64,000 bases of DNA from Candidatus Sabulitectum sp. (lineage in GTDB: Bacteria; Fermentibacterota; Fermentibacteria; Fermentibacterales; JCC-6): assembly GCA_023139045.1 (NCBI GenBank), contig JAGLOJ010000082.1, positions 1 to 64,000 on the forward strand, read 5' to 3'. This document shows positions 5,964-14,657 of the stretch, piece by piece. Numbering within the stretch: position 1 is the first letter of the stretch; every line of letters starts with the position of its first letter. The position numbers and the translations under genes are program-made. The notes beneath the pieces were generated by a model. The model was not told the DNA's origin and made no database searches. It saw nothing but the letters and a program-made list of their open reading frames with translations.

Positions 5964-8729
5964 ATGAATGGAAGAACATTGAAACACACTGATTTCTACA
6001 AACTATCACCTGCTGAGGCTCTCGCAGAGCTTAATTCAAGCAGAAACGGTCTTCCGAGAGAAAAGGCTGCAGCCTGGAGACGCGAGCATGGTTCCAACGA
6101 GATAGTCATTGAGAAGCCGGTTCCCAAGTGGCTGGTGTTCCTCTCTCAATTCAAGGAACTTCTTGTAATCGTTCTTATTGTAGCAGGTGTAATTTCAATT
6201 GCCGTTGGAAGCTATCAGGATGGTGCGGTGATGTTCATCATCGTACTCGTCAATGCTGTTATCGGTTTTGTTCAGGAGTACAAGGCGGGCAAGATACTTG
6301 AGAAGCTGAAAGCTCTGATCAAATCACCTGCAAAAGTTATTGTGGACGGTCAGCTTACCGAGTTGCCGCAGTCTGATCTGGTTCCGGGAGACATCGTTGA
6401 AGTGGAAGCCGGAGACAAGATTCCCGCAGACATCAGATTGCTTGAAGCGTACAGCCTCCGGACAAATGACTTTTCTCTTACCGGTGAATCCATGCCCCAG
6501 GAGAAAGACACGAAACCGATTATCGGGGATGTTATTCTGGCAGACAGACACAACATGGCCTTCACCGGTACAACAGTCGCTGCCGGAAGTGCCAGAGGTG
6601 TTGTGGTCCGTACCGGCAGGAACACAGAGATGGGCAAGATCGCCTCGATGACCTCTGAAACAGTTACGGCTTTGTCTCCTCTTCAGATGGAATTGAATAT
6701 TCTCGCCAAGTGGCTGACAGCAGTGGTTGTACTGCTAAGTGGTGTGCTGTTTTTCGTGGGGGTTCAGCAGGGTTTTACCGTTGTTAACAGCCTCATTTAT
6801 GCTCTGGGAATCGCTGTTGCATCGGTGCCGCAGGCTCTTCCCGCTCAGGTTACAGTTGCCCTCAGTGCCGCCAGTAAAAGACTCGCTGACCGGAAGGTGG
6901 TTGTGAAGAACCTGCCCAGTGTTGAAACTCTGGGTTCAACCTCTGTGATTTGTACCGATAAAACAGGAACTCTTACCAAGAATGAAATGACTGTGGCCGG
7001 GCTGTGGTTTAACGGCTCTGAATACACTGTGAAAGGTCTGGGTTACAAGCCTGAAGGAAGCATACATCACAGTGACGGCAGCAAGCTTACCGGGGATCAG
7101 ATCGGGCAGATGGAGATCATGCTTGATGCCGGTACTATGGCCTCCAATGCGGAGATTCACGAGCCTGATAACGATCATGCCAGCTGGTATCCCATTGGCG
7201 ACCCCACAGAGGCCGCTCTTATTACTCTTTCAACAAAGGTGGGCACAAGAAGCCCTATCGAGGATCAGGAGAACCCTGAGATAAAAGAATTCCCGTTCGA
7301 CGCGGTGAGAAAGAGAATGAGTTCTGTAAGGCAGTTCGGTGACAAGCACCAGCTTGCAATGAAGGGTGCTACTGGAAGTGTTCTTTCTGTGAGCAAGTTT
7401 ATCTACCGCGACGGAAAATCCGTTCCAATTACAGAAAATGACATTGAAGAGATTACCAGGCTGAATGAAGAGTATTCAGACCGGGCACTGAGGGTACTTG
7501 CCATCGCTTTCCGACCTCTGGAAAACGACGGATCTGATTACTCAATGGAATCGGTGGAGAAGGATGTTGTCTTCCTCGGACTTGTTTTCATGATGGACCC
7601 TCCCAAAGAGGGAGTGAAAGAAGCCATCGCTTCCTGTCACGAGGCTAAGATCCGGGTAATTATCATGACAGGCGACCATGCCATTACCGCAAGGGCAATT
7701 GGCCGGGAGATTGGTCTTTCCCGGGATGGTGATCCTCTTGTATACACAGGTGTTGATCTTGAGAACATGGATGATCGGGAGCTTGGTGATATTCTTGCAG
7801 GGGGGAAAGCCATCGTCTTCAGCAGGGTGAACCCCGAGCACAAGCTACGCATTGTGACGATTCTGGAGGATCAGGGTGAAGTTGTTGCTGTTACCGGCGA
7901 CGGCGTTAACGACGCCCCTGCCTTGAAGAAGGCAAATATCGGAGTTGCCATGGGTATTACAGGCACTGATGTATCCAAGGAAGCAGCGGAGCTAATTCTT
8001 CTTGATGACAGCTTCACATCTCTGGTGTTCGCAGTGCAGGAGGGCCGTACGATCTACACCAACCTCAAGAAAACAGTACTTGCCTCAATGACCACCAATG
8101 CAGCGGAACTTGGTGTTGTTATTCTGGGTCTGGTTGCAGTTTCAATGGGTGACTGGGCCATTCCCATCCTGGCAATTCAGATCCTGGCAATTGACCTTCT
8201 CGCAGAAGTGCTGCCTCTTACATTCCTGACCTTTGACCCCTCTTCAAAAAGCATCATGCGGGAAGCGCCAAGAGATATTGAAGCCCACATTATGAATAAG
8301 GAAACTTCAATAGAGGTTCTTCTTCTGGGAGCCCTGATCGGTTTACTTGCTTTCGGCAACTACGCATACAGCGGTATCAGAGAAGGAATAACTTTCCTCA
8401 GCGGGCAGGCATCAACAGTGAACTACATGAGAGCCACAACCCTTGCCTACCTGACAATCGCATTTTGCCAGTTCGTCAATGTTCTTTCCAGAAGGTTTTA
8501 CTACAAATCCATCTTCAACAGGAATTTTTTCACCAACCGTATTCTGCTCTGGTCAATTGCCGGTTCAGCAGGCTTGATCCTTTTGTTTGTGAATATTCCA
8601 GTTCTTGCGGGATTTCTGTATTTTGCTCCTCTCGGATTGATTGACTGGTTGTGTATTGCCGGATCAACTGCGATTTTCCTTGCTGTATTTGAGCTTCTGA
8701 AGGCTGGCAGAAGATTCCGGAGGAAATAG
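5964..8729 (+). CDS. P-type cation-transporting ATPase (PMR1/SERCA-like)
   Basis: This 921-residue inner-membrane pump has the type II P-type ATPase order: an N-terminal cation-ATPase domain, helices M1-M2, actuator domain with LTGES, M3-M4, phosphorylation motif CTDKTGTLT (D332), nucleotide-binding domain with KGA, hinge GDGVNDAP (near 645), and a C-terminal six-helix block. Calcium-site features in M5 (TTNAAEL) and M6 (AIDLLAEVLP) are present. The M4 motif, PEGLP in calcium and sodium/potassium pumps, reads PQALP here (Q290), replacing a cation-binding Glu. The ion is therefore uncertain: calcium, manganese or a monovalent cation. The start lacks a clear ribosome-binding site. Confidence 0.9.
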   Translation: MNGRTLKHTDFYKLSPAEALAELNSSRNGLPREKAAAWRREHGSNEIVIEKPVPKWLVFLSQFKELLVIVLIVAGVISIAVGSYQDGAVMFIIVLVNAVIGFVQEYKAGKILEKLKALIKSPAKVIVDGQLTELPQSDLVPGDIVEVEAGDKIPADIRLLEAYSLRTNDFSLTGESMPQEKDTKPIIGDVILADRHNMAFTGTTVAAGSARGVVVRTGRNTEMGKIASMTSETVTALSPLQMELNILAKWLTAVVVLLSGVLFFVGVQQGFTVVNSLIYALGIAVASVPQALPAQVTVALSAASKRLADRKVVVKNLPSVETLGSTSVICTDKTGTLTKNEMTVAGLWFNGSEYTVKGLGYKPEGSIHHSDGSKLTGDQIGQMEIMLDAGTMASNAEIHEPDNDHASWYPIGDPTEAALITLSTKVGTRSPIEDQENPEIKEFPFDAVRKRMSSVRQFGDKHQLAMKGATGSVLSVSKFIYRDGKSVPITENDIEEITRLNEEYSDRALRVLAIAFRPLENDGSDYSMESVEKDVVFLGLVFMMDPPKEGVKEAIASCHEAKIRVIIMTGDHAITARAIGREIGLSRDGDPLVYTGVDLENMDDRELGDILAGGKAIVFSRVNPEHKLRIVTILEDQGEVVAVTGDGVNDAPALKKANIGVAMGITGTDVSKEAAELILLDDSFTSLVFAVQEGRTIYTNLKKTVLASMTTNAAELGVVILGLVAVSMGDWAIPILAIQILAIDLLAEVLPLTFLTFDPSSKSIMREAPRDIEAHIMNKETSIEVLLLGALIGLLAFGNYAYSGIREGITFLSGQASTVNYMRATTLAYLTIAFCQFVNVLSRRFYYKSIFNRNFFTNRILLWSIAGSAGLILLFVNIPVLAGFLYFAPLGLIDWLCIAGSTAIFLAVFELLKAGRRFRRK

Positions 8730-8792
8730 ATTGGATGCTCTGTTGATAATTGAGATGCAGAAGGCTTCTTTTTCCCGGAACCGATGGATGAA

Positions 8793-8846
8793 GAATCCTG
8801 AATTTCCGGAGCATGAGGATTCTGATATGACAATTCATAATCAGAA
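8793..8846 (+). promoter_or_regulatory. Two mutually exclusive inverted repeats before DUF2809 gene
   Basis: GAATCCT (8793-8799) pairs with AGGATTC (8816-8822), and TTCTGAT (8820-8826) pairs with ATCAGAA (8840-8846). The two perfect 7-bp stems share three bases, so only one can form at a time. The second ends 13 bases before the downstream ATG. This layout could act as an attenuator or translational switch, or as two DNA-level operators. Function is inferred from geometry alone. Confidence 0.3.
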
Positions 8847-8859
8847 CTGATTGGAGATT

Positions 8860-9249
8860 ATGCGAAGAAGCAGAACAAGGCTGTTTTTTCTCTTCATTCT
8901 GGTTGTTGCAGCCGGTCTTTTCTCAAGGTCCGGTTATGCCTCTGTTCTTCCTCAGTTTGTTCAGAATTATGCAGGTGACACTCTGTGGGCTCTGGCTCTT
9001 TACCTTTTGCTGGCTTTTGTTTCACCGGGAGCAGGAGCAAAAGAGCTGATGTTTTTGTCACTGATAATTTCTTTTGCCGTAGAATTCAGTCAGCTTTACC
9101 AGGCGGATTGGATCAACTCTGTTCGGAATACAGGGCCTGGTGGACTGATTCTGGGATTCGGTTTTAAATGGTCTGACCTGCTATGTTACTTCGCAGGTAT
9201 TTTTATTGGCTTTGTAATTGATTCCCAGAGGAGAAACCTCCGGAGATGA
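8860..9249 (+). CDS. DUF2809 family membrane protein
   Basis: The roughly 129-residue protein has four predicted transmembrane helices and the DUF2809 features GDTLWALALYLLLAF, the mid-helix VEFSQLYQADWINSVR, and the closing segment GFKWSDLLCYFAGIFIGFVID. The conserved E-x-x-Q-L and D-L-x-C-Y positions are present. Function is unknown; family members are small bacterial integral membrane proteins. ATG 8860 follows GGAG closely; the ORF-track TTG start at 8851 would precede it in frame. The stop overlaps the extended ChaN-like frame by four bases. Confidence 0.8.
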   Translation: MRRSRTRLFFLFILVVAAGLFSRSGYASVLPQFVQNYAGDTLWALALYLLLAFVSPGAGAKELMFLSLIISFAVEFSQLYQADWINSVRNTGPGGLILGFGFKWSDLLCYFAGIFIGFVIDSQRRNLRR

Positions 9250-9269
9250 TTGTTTTGCAAGGAGTGGAA

Positions 9270-10055
9270 ATGGTGCTTTTCACGGTGATGTGTGCGATAT
9301 GTGCGATAACAGCGGTTCCCGCTGGAGTAATTCACAGTGGTGCTGATGTGGTAACTGTTGAGGCAATGATTGAAACTCTTCAGGGAGTTGATATAGTTTT
9401 TATCGGCGAGAAGCATGATGACTCTTTTGCCCATGAATGGGAACTGTTCATCTGGGAGGCTCTGGCATCCGGGGAGAGAGTACTGGCTCTTGAGATGCTT
9501 GAGACGGATGTACAGCCTCTTCTTGATGAATATCTCGCTGGCGAGGTGTCTGAGGATGTGTTTCTAGAGGGTGCGAGGCCCTGGGGTAATTACCAGTCGG
9601 ATTACGCTCCCATGGTTGACTTCGCCAGGGAAAACGGTTTTCGGGTAATTGCTGCAAATGTTCCCCGGATGTATGCAGCCATGGTTGCCCGGGGCGGTTT
9701 TGCCGCTGTCCTTGCAGAGCCCGGTTTTGAGGGCATGTCTGTGGATTCATCGAATGTATTTTACAAAGAAATGTTTCTGGCCACTATGGACGCAATAGGG
9801 GATCAGATGCACGGCATGCCGGTTGCTCCTGAAAATCTTTACCGGGCGCAGCTTCTTAAGGACGCTGTAATGGCCAGATCGATTCTTGATAATCAGGTTG
9901 TGTTTGTCTGCGGCAGCTTCCACAGCGATTTTCATTCCGGTATTCCCGATCAGATTTCTTCAGACTCTTATCTTACGGTAACAGTGCTGGCTGAAGGCGA
10001 GGAGTTTTCTTCTGACCTGGCAGACTTCGTGATTGTCAGGCAGGATCAACAGTGA
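9270..10055 (+). CDS. ChaN-like exported protein
   Basis: This 261-residue protein belongs to the ChaN/Tiki-like family, some members of which bind haem. After a signal peptide (VLFTVMCAICAITAVPAG) comes the family core: VDIVFIGEKHDDSFAHEWEL with the Glu-Lys-His trio, VLALEMLETDVQPLLDEYL, then WGNYQSDYAPMVDFARENGF, PRMYAAMVARGG, and the closing VVFVCGSFHSDF. ATG 9270 is preferred because AGGAG lies five bases before it; the upstream ATG 9246 would add eight residues and overlap the previous gene. Unlike classical ChaN, no clear lipobox is seen, so it may be periplasmic rather than lipid-anchored. The ligand is unknown. Confidence 0.82.
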   Translation: MVLFTVMCAICAITAVPAGVIHSGADVVTVEAMIETLQGVDIVFIGEKHDDSFAHEWELFIWEALASGERVLALEMLETDVQPLLDEYLAGEVSEDVFLEGARPWGNYQSDYAPMVDFARENGFRVIAANVPRMYAAMVARGGFAAVLAEPGFEGMSVDSSNVFYKEMFLATMDAIGDQMHGMPVAPENLYRAQLLKDAVMARSILDNQVVFVCGSFHSDFHSGIPDQISSDSYLTVTVLAEGEEFSSDLADFVIVRQDQQ

Positions 10056-10059
10056 AGAA

Positions 10060-10089
10060 TTGACCCCTGTCCGGGGCTTGATGTATTAT
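10060..10089 (+). promoter_or_regulatory. Probable prfB promoter
   Basis: TTGACC (10060-10065) and TATTAT (10084-10089) are 18 bases apart, starting five bases after the ChaN-like stop codon. A small CCCC/GGGG stem between them (CCCCTGTCCGGGG) could form a short hairpin. The spacing and the -35 box are good, which supports a promoter for the prfB-lysS run. Confidence 0.5.
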
Positions 10090-10124
10090 ACTTGCCCTCA
10101 CTTATAATCTGCTATGGAGGAAGA

Positions 10125-11223
10125 ATGACACACGAAGAGCTTGTCACGGAGATCCGTGGGGCAGATGAGCGCGCTCATCTGCTCATGGAGCGTCTTTGAC
10201 CTTGTTACCCTTTTAAAAAAAGAAAAAGAATTCGAACTTGAGATGACAAAAGAGGGTTTCTGGAACAACAGGAACAAGGCTCTTGATACCATTTCACAAT
10301 TGAAAAAAGTTCAGAACTGGACCAATCCTCTGGGAAAGCTTGCAGTAAAAGTGGAAGACCTTGGAGCTGCTCTTGAACTGCTTGAGCTTGAGGATGATAT
10401 CGGTATCAGGATCGATGCCGGGATCCGCCTTGGTGAAGTATTGAAAAGCCTGGATCTGCTCGAATTCCGTCAGATGCTTTCAGGAGAGCATGACGCCTCA
10501 GACTGCATTCTTACAATCCGTTCCGGTGCCGGTGGCGTGGACAGCCATGACTGGACTGAGATGCTCATGAAGATGTACATCTACTGGGCAGAGAAGCAGG
10601 GCTACGAGGTTACTGTGCTTGATACATCACCCGGTGAGACTTTTGGCATGAGAGAGGCTGTTCTTTCAGTGAAAGGACCCTACGCTTTCGGGTATCTTCA
10701 TGCGGAGAAGGGAATTCATCGGCTTGTCAGGCGGAGCCCCTTTGATCCAGCCAACAGAAGGCATACCAGTTTTGCCTCTGTTTTTCCCCTGCCGGATCTG
10801 GACGATTCCATAGAGGTGGACATCAACCCTGACGATGTAAGAACCGATGTTTTTCGTGCCAGCGGTGCCGGGGGACAGCACATCAACAAAACCTCCAGTG
10901 CAGTCCGATTGACACACATGCCGACCGGGATAGCTGTTTCCTGTCAGAATGAAAGAAGTCAGCACAGAAATCGTGAGCTTGCATGGAAAGTTCTTCGCGC
11001 CAGATTGTATGAGCTGGAGGAAGAAAAGCGCCGGAAGGAACGGGAGAAACTGGAAAACACCAAAAGTGATGTTTCCTGGGGGCACCAGATACGCTCCTAT
11101 GTACTCCACCCGTACCGGATGGTTAAGGATCACAGAACCGGCAGTGAAATATCAGATGTTGATGGTTTCCTTGGAGGAAACATCCAGGAGTTCATAGAAG
11201 AATATCTAAGAAAGAGTAAGTAA
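10125..11223 (+). CDS. prfB: Peptide chain release factor 2 (programmed +1 frameshift)
   Basis: RF2 releases peptides at UGA and UAA codons. Translation starts at ATG 10125 after GGAGG, reads 24 codons to CTT, then meets TGA at 10197-10199; skipping one T gives the main frame beginning DLVTLLKK, in total about 365 residues. The ORF-track start at 10141 is an artefact. The stop-recognition tripeptide SPF (RRSPFDPANRRHTSF) and catalytic GGQ (SGAGGQHINKTSSAVRLTH) are intact. The lysS gene begins one base after its stop, the same prfB-lysS order as in E. coli. UGA in the slippery site lets RF2 level control its own synthesis. Confidence 0.96.
10186..10200 (+). promoter_or_regulatory. RF2 +1 frameshift signal
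   Basis: The site reads TGGAG-CGT-CTTTGAC. CTTTGAC is the canonical RF2 slippery heptamer, and GGAG lies three bases before CTT, the same placement as the internal Shine-Dalgarno in E. coli prfB (AGGGGG-TAT-CTTTGAC). Both frames match RF2 sequence on either side of the shift, which confirms it. Confidence 0.95.
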
Positions 11224-11224
11224 C

Positions 11225-12691
11225 ATGGCAATTGAAGAAAACGAATTCATACACAACAGGCTTGAAAAACTTGCCGGCATAAGAGAAATGGGTGTTGCTC
11301 CTTATCCTCCGCACACACCGGAGAGGTTGCCTGTAGAAGCTCTTCGAGCTACCGGCGAGACGGAAGAGGTGCTTTGCACCAGCGGCAGAATTATGGCAAA
11401 CAGGAAGCATGGGAAGACCGTATTCTGTGACATCACAGACCCCACGGGAAGAATTCAGCTCTTCATCAACAAGAAGAATCTTGATGAGGCCGGATGGGAG
11501 CTTCTTGGGAAACTTGATCTTGGTGACATTATATGGGTAAGCGGAGCCCTTTTTGTTACCCGCACCGATGAGCTGTCTGTAAGGGTGGGAACCCTTGTGC
11601 TTCTGGCAAAGGCTGTTCGCCCCATGCCTGTAGTTAAGACCGATGCAGACGGAGAAGTGCATGACGCGGTGAGCGATCCCGACTTCATCTACAGGCACAG
11701 ATGCATTGATCTTATGTTGAACTGGAATTCGAAGAACAGATTCATCGCCAGAAGCAGAATAGTTTCCGCAATAAGAAGCTATCTTGATTCCGATGATTTT
11801 CTTGAGGTGGAGACTCCGGTGCTGCAGCAGATATACGGTGGTGCGGCAGCAGACCCCTTTGTGACCCACTACAACTCCATGGACGAGGACTGCTACCTCC
11901 GAATTGCCACAGAGCTTTACCTGAAAAGACTTGTTGCCGGAGGAATTCACCGTGTGTACGAGATTGGCAAGGATTTCAGAAACGAGGGAGTGGACAGAAC
12001 GCACAGCCCCGAATTCACCCAGCTCGAACTTTATGAGGCCTGGACTGACTACAACGGAATGATGACCCGATTTGAAGACATCGTTCAGGCAGCAGCCAGA
12101 GCTGCAGGGGTTGGACCTGTAATTCAGTTTGCAGGGCATGAAATTGACCTTACTCCACCGTTCAAGCGGGTTCCTTTTGTTCCCACTCTCCACGAGAAAA
12201 GCGGAGAGGATCTGTTTGACTGGGATGCTGAAAGATTGTCTGCTCTGGCTGCTGCGCTGGGGCTGGGGGATGACATCAAAGACAGACCCACACTGCTGGA
12301 TAAACTCTTTGATCATTATGTAACCCCGGGTCTTATTCAGCCCAGTTTTGTGGTTGATTACCCTGTAGAGCTCTCTCCTCTGGCAAAGCAGAAGGCTGAT
12401 GACCCGAGGATCTCAGAGAGGTTTGAAGCATTTATTGCCGGTCTTGAACTGGCCAACGCATTCAGCGAGCAGAACGATCCCGTCTATCAGCGGGAAGTCC
12501 TTGAACAACAGGCGGCACAGAGCATGCATCGTTCCGGTGTTGTGGATGAAGAGTTCCTCTATGCACTTGAGGTGGGTATGCCACCATCCGGTGGACTCGG
12601 CATAGGAGTAGACAGACTTGTGATGGTTCTTACTGACGCCGTGTCCATTCGAGATACAATTCTGTTTCCCCACCTTCGAAGGGAGCAATGA
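11225..12691 (+). CDS. lysS: Lysyl-tRNA synthetase, class II
   Basis: This 488-residue cytoplasmic enzyme charges tRNA-Lys. The N-terminal OB-fold anticodon-binding domain (about 50-165, with GRIMANRKHGKTVFCDITDP) precedes the class II catalytic core. Motif 1 lies around SYLDSDDFLEVETPVLQ, motif 2 around RVYEIGKDFRNEGVDRTHSPEF, and motif 3 around PPSGGLGIGVDRLVMVLTD. The length is typical of bacterial LysRS. The C-terminal insertion between motifs 2 and 3 (KSGEDLFDWDAERLSALAAAL) is more diverged than the rest, which is common in this family. It follows prfB by one base and overlaps lolC by ATGA, so all three are likely in one operon. Confidence 0.97.
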   Translation: MAIEENEFIHNRLEKLAGIREMGVAPYPPHTPERLPVEALRATGETEEVLCTSGRIMANRKHGKTVFCDITDPTGRIQLFINKKNLDEAGWELLGKLDLGDIIWVSGALFVTRTDELSVRVGTLVLLAKAVRPMPVVKTDADGEVHDAVSDPDFIYRHRCIDLMLNWNSKNRFIARSRIVSAIRSYLDSDDFLEVETPVLQQIYGGAAADPFVTHYNSMDEDCYLRIATELYLKRLVAGGIHRVYEIGKDFRNEGVDRTHSPEFTQLELYEAWTDYNGMMTRFEDIVQAAARAAGVGPVIQFAGHEIDLTPPFKRVPFVPTLHEKSGEDLFDWDAERLSALAAALGLGDDIKDRPTLLDKLFDHYVTPGLIQPSFVVDYPVELSPLAKQKADDPRISERFEAFIAGLELANAFSEQNDPVYQREVLEQQAAQSMHRSGVVDEEFLYALEVGMPPSGGLGIGVDRLVMVLTDAVSIRDTILFPHLRREQ

Positions 12692-13884
12692 AACAGAAAC
12701 TGTTATGGGCTCTTGCCCGAAGACATGTCTGGAGTAATGCCAATTCCACTGTAGTGAGAATGGTCAGCGCACTGTCTGTAGCAGGTGTTGCCATCGGTGT
12801 TGCTGCTCTGGTGATACTTCAGGCTTTCATGGGAGGTTTTACAGAAGCTATTGCTTCAGGTCTTACCGCCATGAATCCGCCACTGCACATTTATGTGCCT
12901 GGCGGGGTGTATATGGATGATTTCGACCTTGGAGCAGTTCAGTCCATTGCTGCTGAGATCCCCGGTATTACTCATGTTGAGGGGGTGCTGGAGAAACCGG
13001 CGGTTGTTAGTGGAGCTCCCGGTACCGTTTCAGGTGCAATGGTGCGTGGCTGTACCTCGGAAGGGTTGATCATCGGTATGGATCTTGCCCGGGAACTGGA
13101 TGTTGAGGCAGGGGATGAGATAAGAATTGCCTCCACTGCCGGTGTGGAGATTTCGGGAATGGGTCGGGTTCTTGTGGATACAATAGTGACTCTTGCCGTA
13201 GACAGTGTGGGGGATTTCAGCATAGAGGAATACAACAGTTCTCTTGTTGTACTTCCTCTGAATATCGCAAGGAACATTTTCAGCGCCCATGGAGAACTAA
13301 CAAGCCTGGGGGCATATGTCTCGAGTGGAAGTGATCCTGTAGTGGTTTCAGAAATGCTGAATTCTGCTCTTTATGAGGAGTATGTGGGCGGCGGCTGGCC
13401 TGTGTACATGAGCTGTATCCCCTTTCTTGCCTTTCATGGGAATCTCTTCAAGGCTCTGGGGCTGGAGAGAATAGCTATGACAATCGTGCTTGCCCTGATC
13501 ACCGTAGTTGCTCTTTTGAATCTTTCAAGTGCCCTTACTATGATCGCGCTGGAACACCGGCGGGATATTGGAGTAATGAGAGCCATGGGGCTTGCTCCTT
13601 CAGGAGTTTTTCGAATTTCAATTCTCAGAGGTTTTATACTGGGAGGCAGCGGGGCGGTTATCGGTCTTGTTTTTTCCTGGATCTCGATTTTTGCTGTTAA
13701 CAGATACTTTCCCATAAGACTGGACGGAACTGTGTATTGGATAGATGTACTGCCTGGTGTGTTTCCTGTGACAACAGCACTTGTTGTAACTCTGAGTACA
13801 ATTCTGGTGTGTCTTGTTGTTTCTGTTTTTCCGGCGCTTTCCGCACTTTCCCGCTCTCCATCGGATGCATTGAGATATGAATAA
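12688..13884 (+). CDS. lolC: LolC/LolE-type lipoprotein-release ABC permease
   Basis: The 398-residue inner-membrane protein has the MacB/FtsX layout: a first transmembrane helix at about 25-48 (SALSVAGVAIGVAALVILQAFMGGF), a large periplasmic domain (about 50-260), and three C-terminal helices around 270-390 with ALEHRRDIGVMRAMGLAPSG. Lol permeases extract outer-membrane lipoproteins from the inner membrane and pass them to LolA. Only one permease gene is present, so a LolCC/LolF-like homodimer is inferred. It overlaps lysS by four bases and lolD by eight. Confidence 0.9.
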   Translation: MKQKLLWALARRHVWSNANSTVVRMVSALSVAGVAIGVAALVILQAFMGGFTEAIASGLTAMNPPLHIYVPGGVYMDDFDLGAVQSIAAEIPGITHVEGVLEKPAVVSGAPGTVSGAMVRGCTSEGLIIGMDLARELDVEAGDEIRIASTAGVEISGMGRVLVDTIVTLAVDSVGDFSIEEYNSSLVVLPLNIARNIFSAHGELTSLGAYVSSGSDPVVVSEMLNSALYEEYVGGGWPVYMSCIPFLAFHGNLFKALGLERIAMTIVLALITVVALLNLSSALTMIALEHRRDIGVMRAMGLAPSGVFRISILRGFILGGSGAVIGLVFSWISIFAVNRYFPIRLDGTVYWIDVLPGVFPVTTALVVTLSTILVCLVVSVFPALSALSRSPSDALRYE

Positions 13885-14563
13885 AGAAATTGTTCTTTCA
13901 GCAAGGAACATCCACTGTTCTTACGGCAGTGCTGATTCTTCAATTAAGGTTCTGAAGGGTGCAGATTTAACAATCAAAGTCGGTGAGGTTGTTGCAGTAA
14001 CGGGGCCCAGCGGCTCCGGCAAAAGTACTCTGCTCCACGCGCTGGGACTTCTTGAAAGGCCGGAGAAAGGAAAAGTCTTTATCTGCGGTGAGGATGGCTG
14101 GGCTTTGAGCAGCCGGAAAAGAGCTGAACTCAGGAACCGGAAGATTGGTTTTGTCTTTCAGTTTCATCATCTTCTTGAGGAGTTTACCCTGAAGGAGAAT
14201 GTGATGATGCCGTGTCTGATTGCCGGAGAGAGCGACGAAGAAGCGGGGAAAAAGGCAGAAAGACTTCTGGAAAGGGTGGGAATCATACACAGGGCTTCGC
14301 ATTTCCCGTCCAGAGTCTCCGGCGGTGAAAGGCAGAGGGCTGCAATTGCCCGGGCAGTAATAATGAAACCTGATGTGATTCTCGCAGATGAACCCACGGG
14401 AAATCTTGATACTGATACAAGTGCGGAAGTGGAAAAGCTGATAATGGAACTGGCTGAAGAGGGGAGACGCTCGTTTATTCTGGCTACCCACAGTCAGGAT
14501 CTGGCTTCAGCGGTTCATCGAAGGTTTTTTCTGAGCTCAGGTATTTTAAGTGAGGATGAGTAG
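13877..14563 (+). CDS. lolD: LolD lipoprotein-release ABC ATPase
   Basis: This 228-residue ATPase energises the adjacent permease. It shows Walker A (GPSGSGKST, near 44), Q-loop region FQFHHLLEEFTLKENV, signature VSGGERQRAAIARA, Walker B VILADEPTGNLD and H-loop ATHSQD, all in order. ENVMMPCLIAG is characteristic of the LolD/MacB/FtsE subgroup. The first codons overlap the lolC stop, fitting coupled translation. It ends 94 bases before clpC. Confidence 0.93.
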   Translation: MNKEIVLSARNIHCSYGSADSSIKVLKGADLTIKVGEVVAVTGPSGSGKSTLLHALGLLERPEKGKVFICGEDGWALSSRKRAELRNRKIGFVFQFHHLLEEFTLKENVMMPCLIAGESDEEAGKKAERLLERVGIIHRASHFPSRVSGGERQRAAIARAVIMKPDVILADEPTGNLDTDTSAEVEKLIMELAEEGRRSFILATHSQDLASAVHRRFFLSSGILSEDE

Positions 14564-14578
14564 TTGAAAAATATCCTA

Positions 14579-14618
14579 TTCGGAAGGAAGATGAATTACT
14601 ATATTCTTCCTTATCGAA
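14579..14618 (+). promoter_or_regulatory. Inverted repeat upstream of clpC
   Basis: TTCGGAAGGAAGA (14579-14591) and TCTTCCTTATCGAA (14605-14618) form an imperfect inverted repeat with a perfect 8-bp core, about 40 bases before the clpC start. It is not the CIRCE sequence of HrcA. A TATAAA-like box follows at about 14629. It could be a stress-regulator operator or a hairpin in the leader; which one is not decidable from sequence. Confidence 0.4.
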
Positions 14619-14657
14619 TCAGTCTCATTATAAAGGTTAAAGAAGAAAGGGGCATCC

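Noticed and set aside
11192-12316. 374-residue minus-strand ORF
   Set aside because: It lies opposite lysS, is rich in Ser, Cys and His with no family features, and is explained by codon bias of the real gene.
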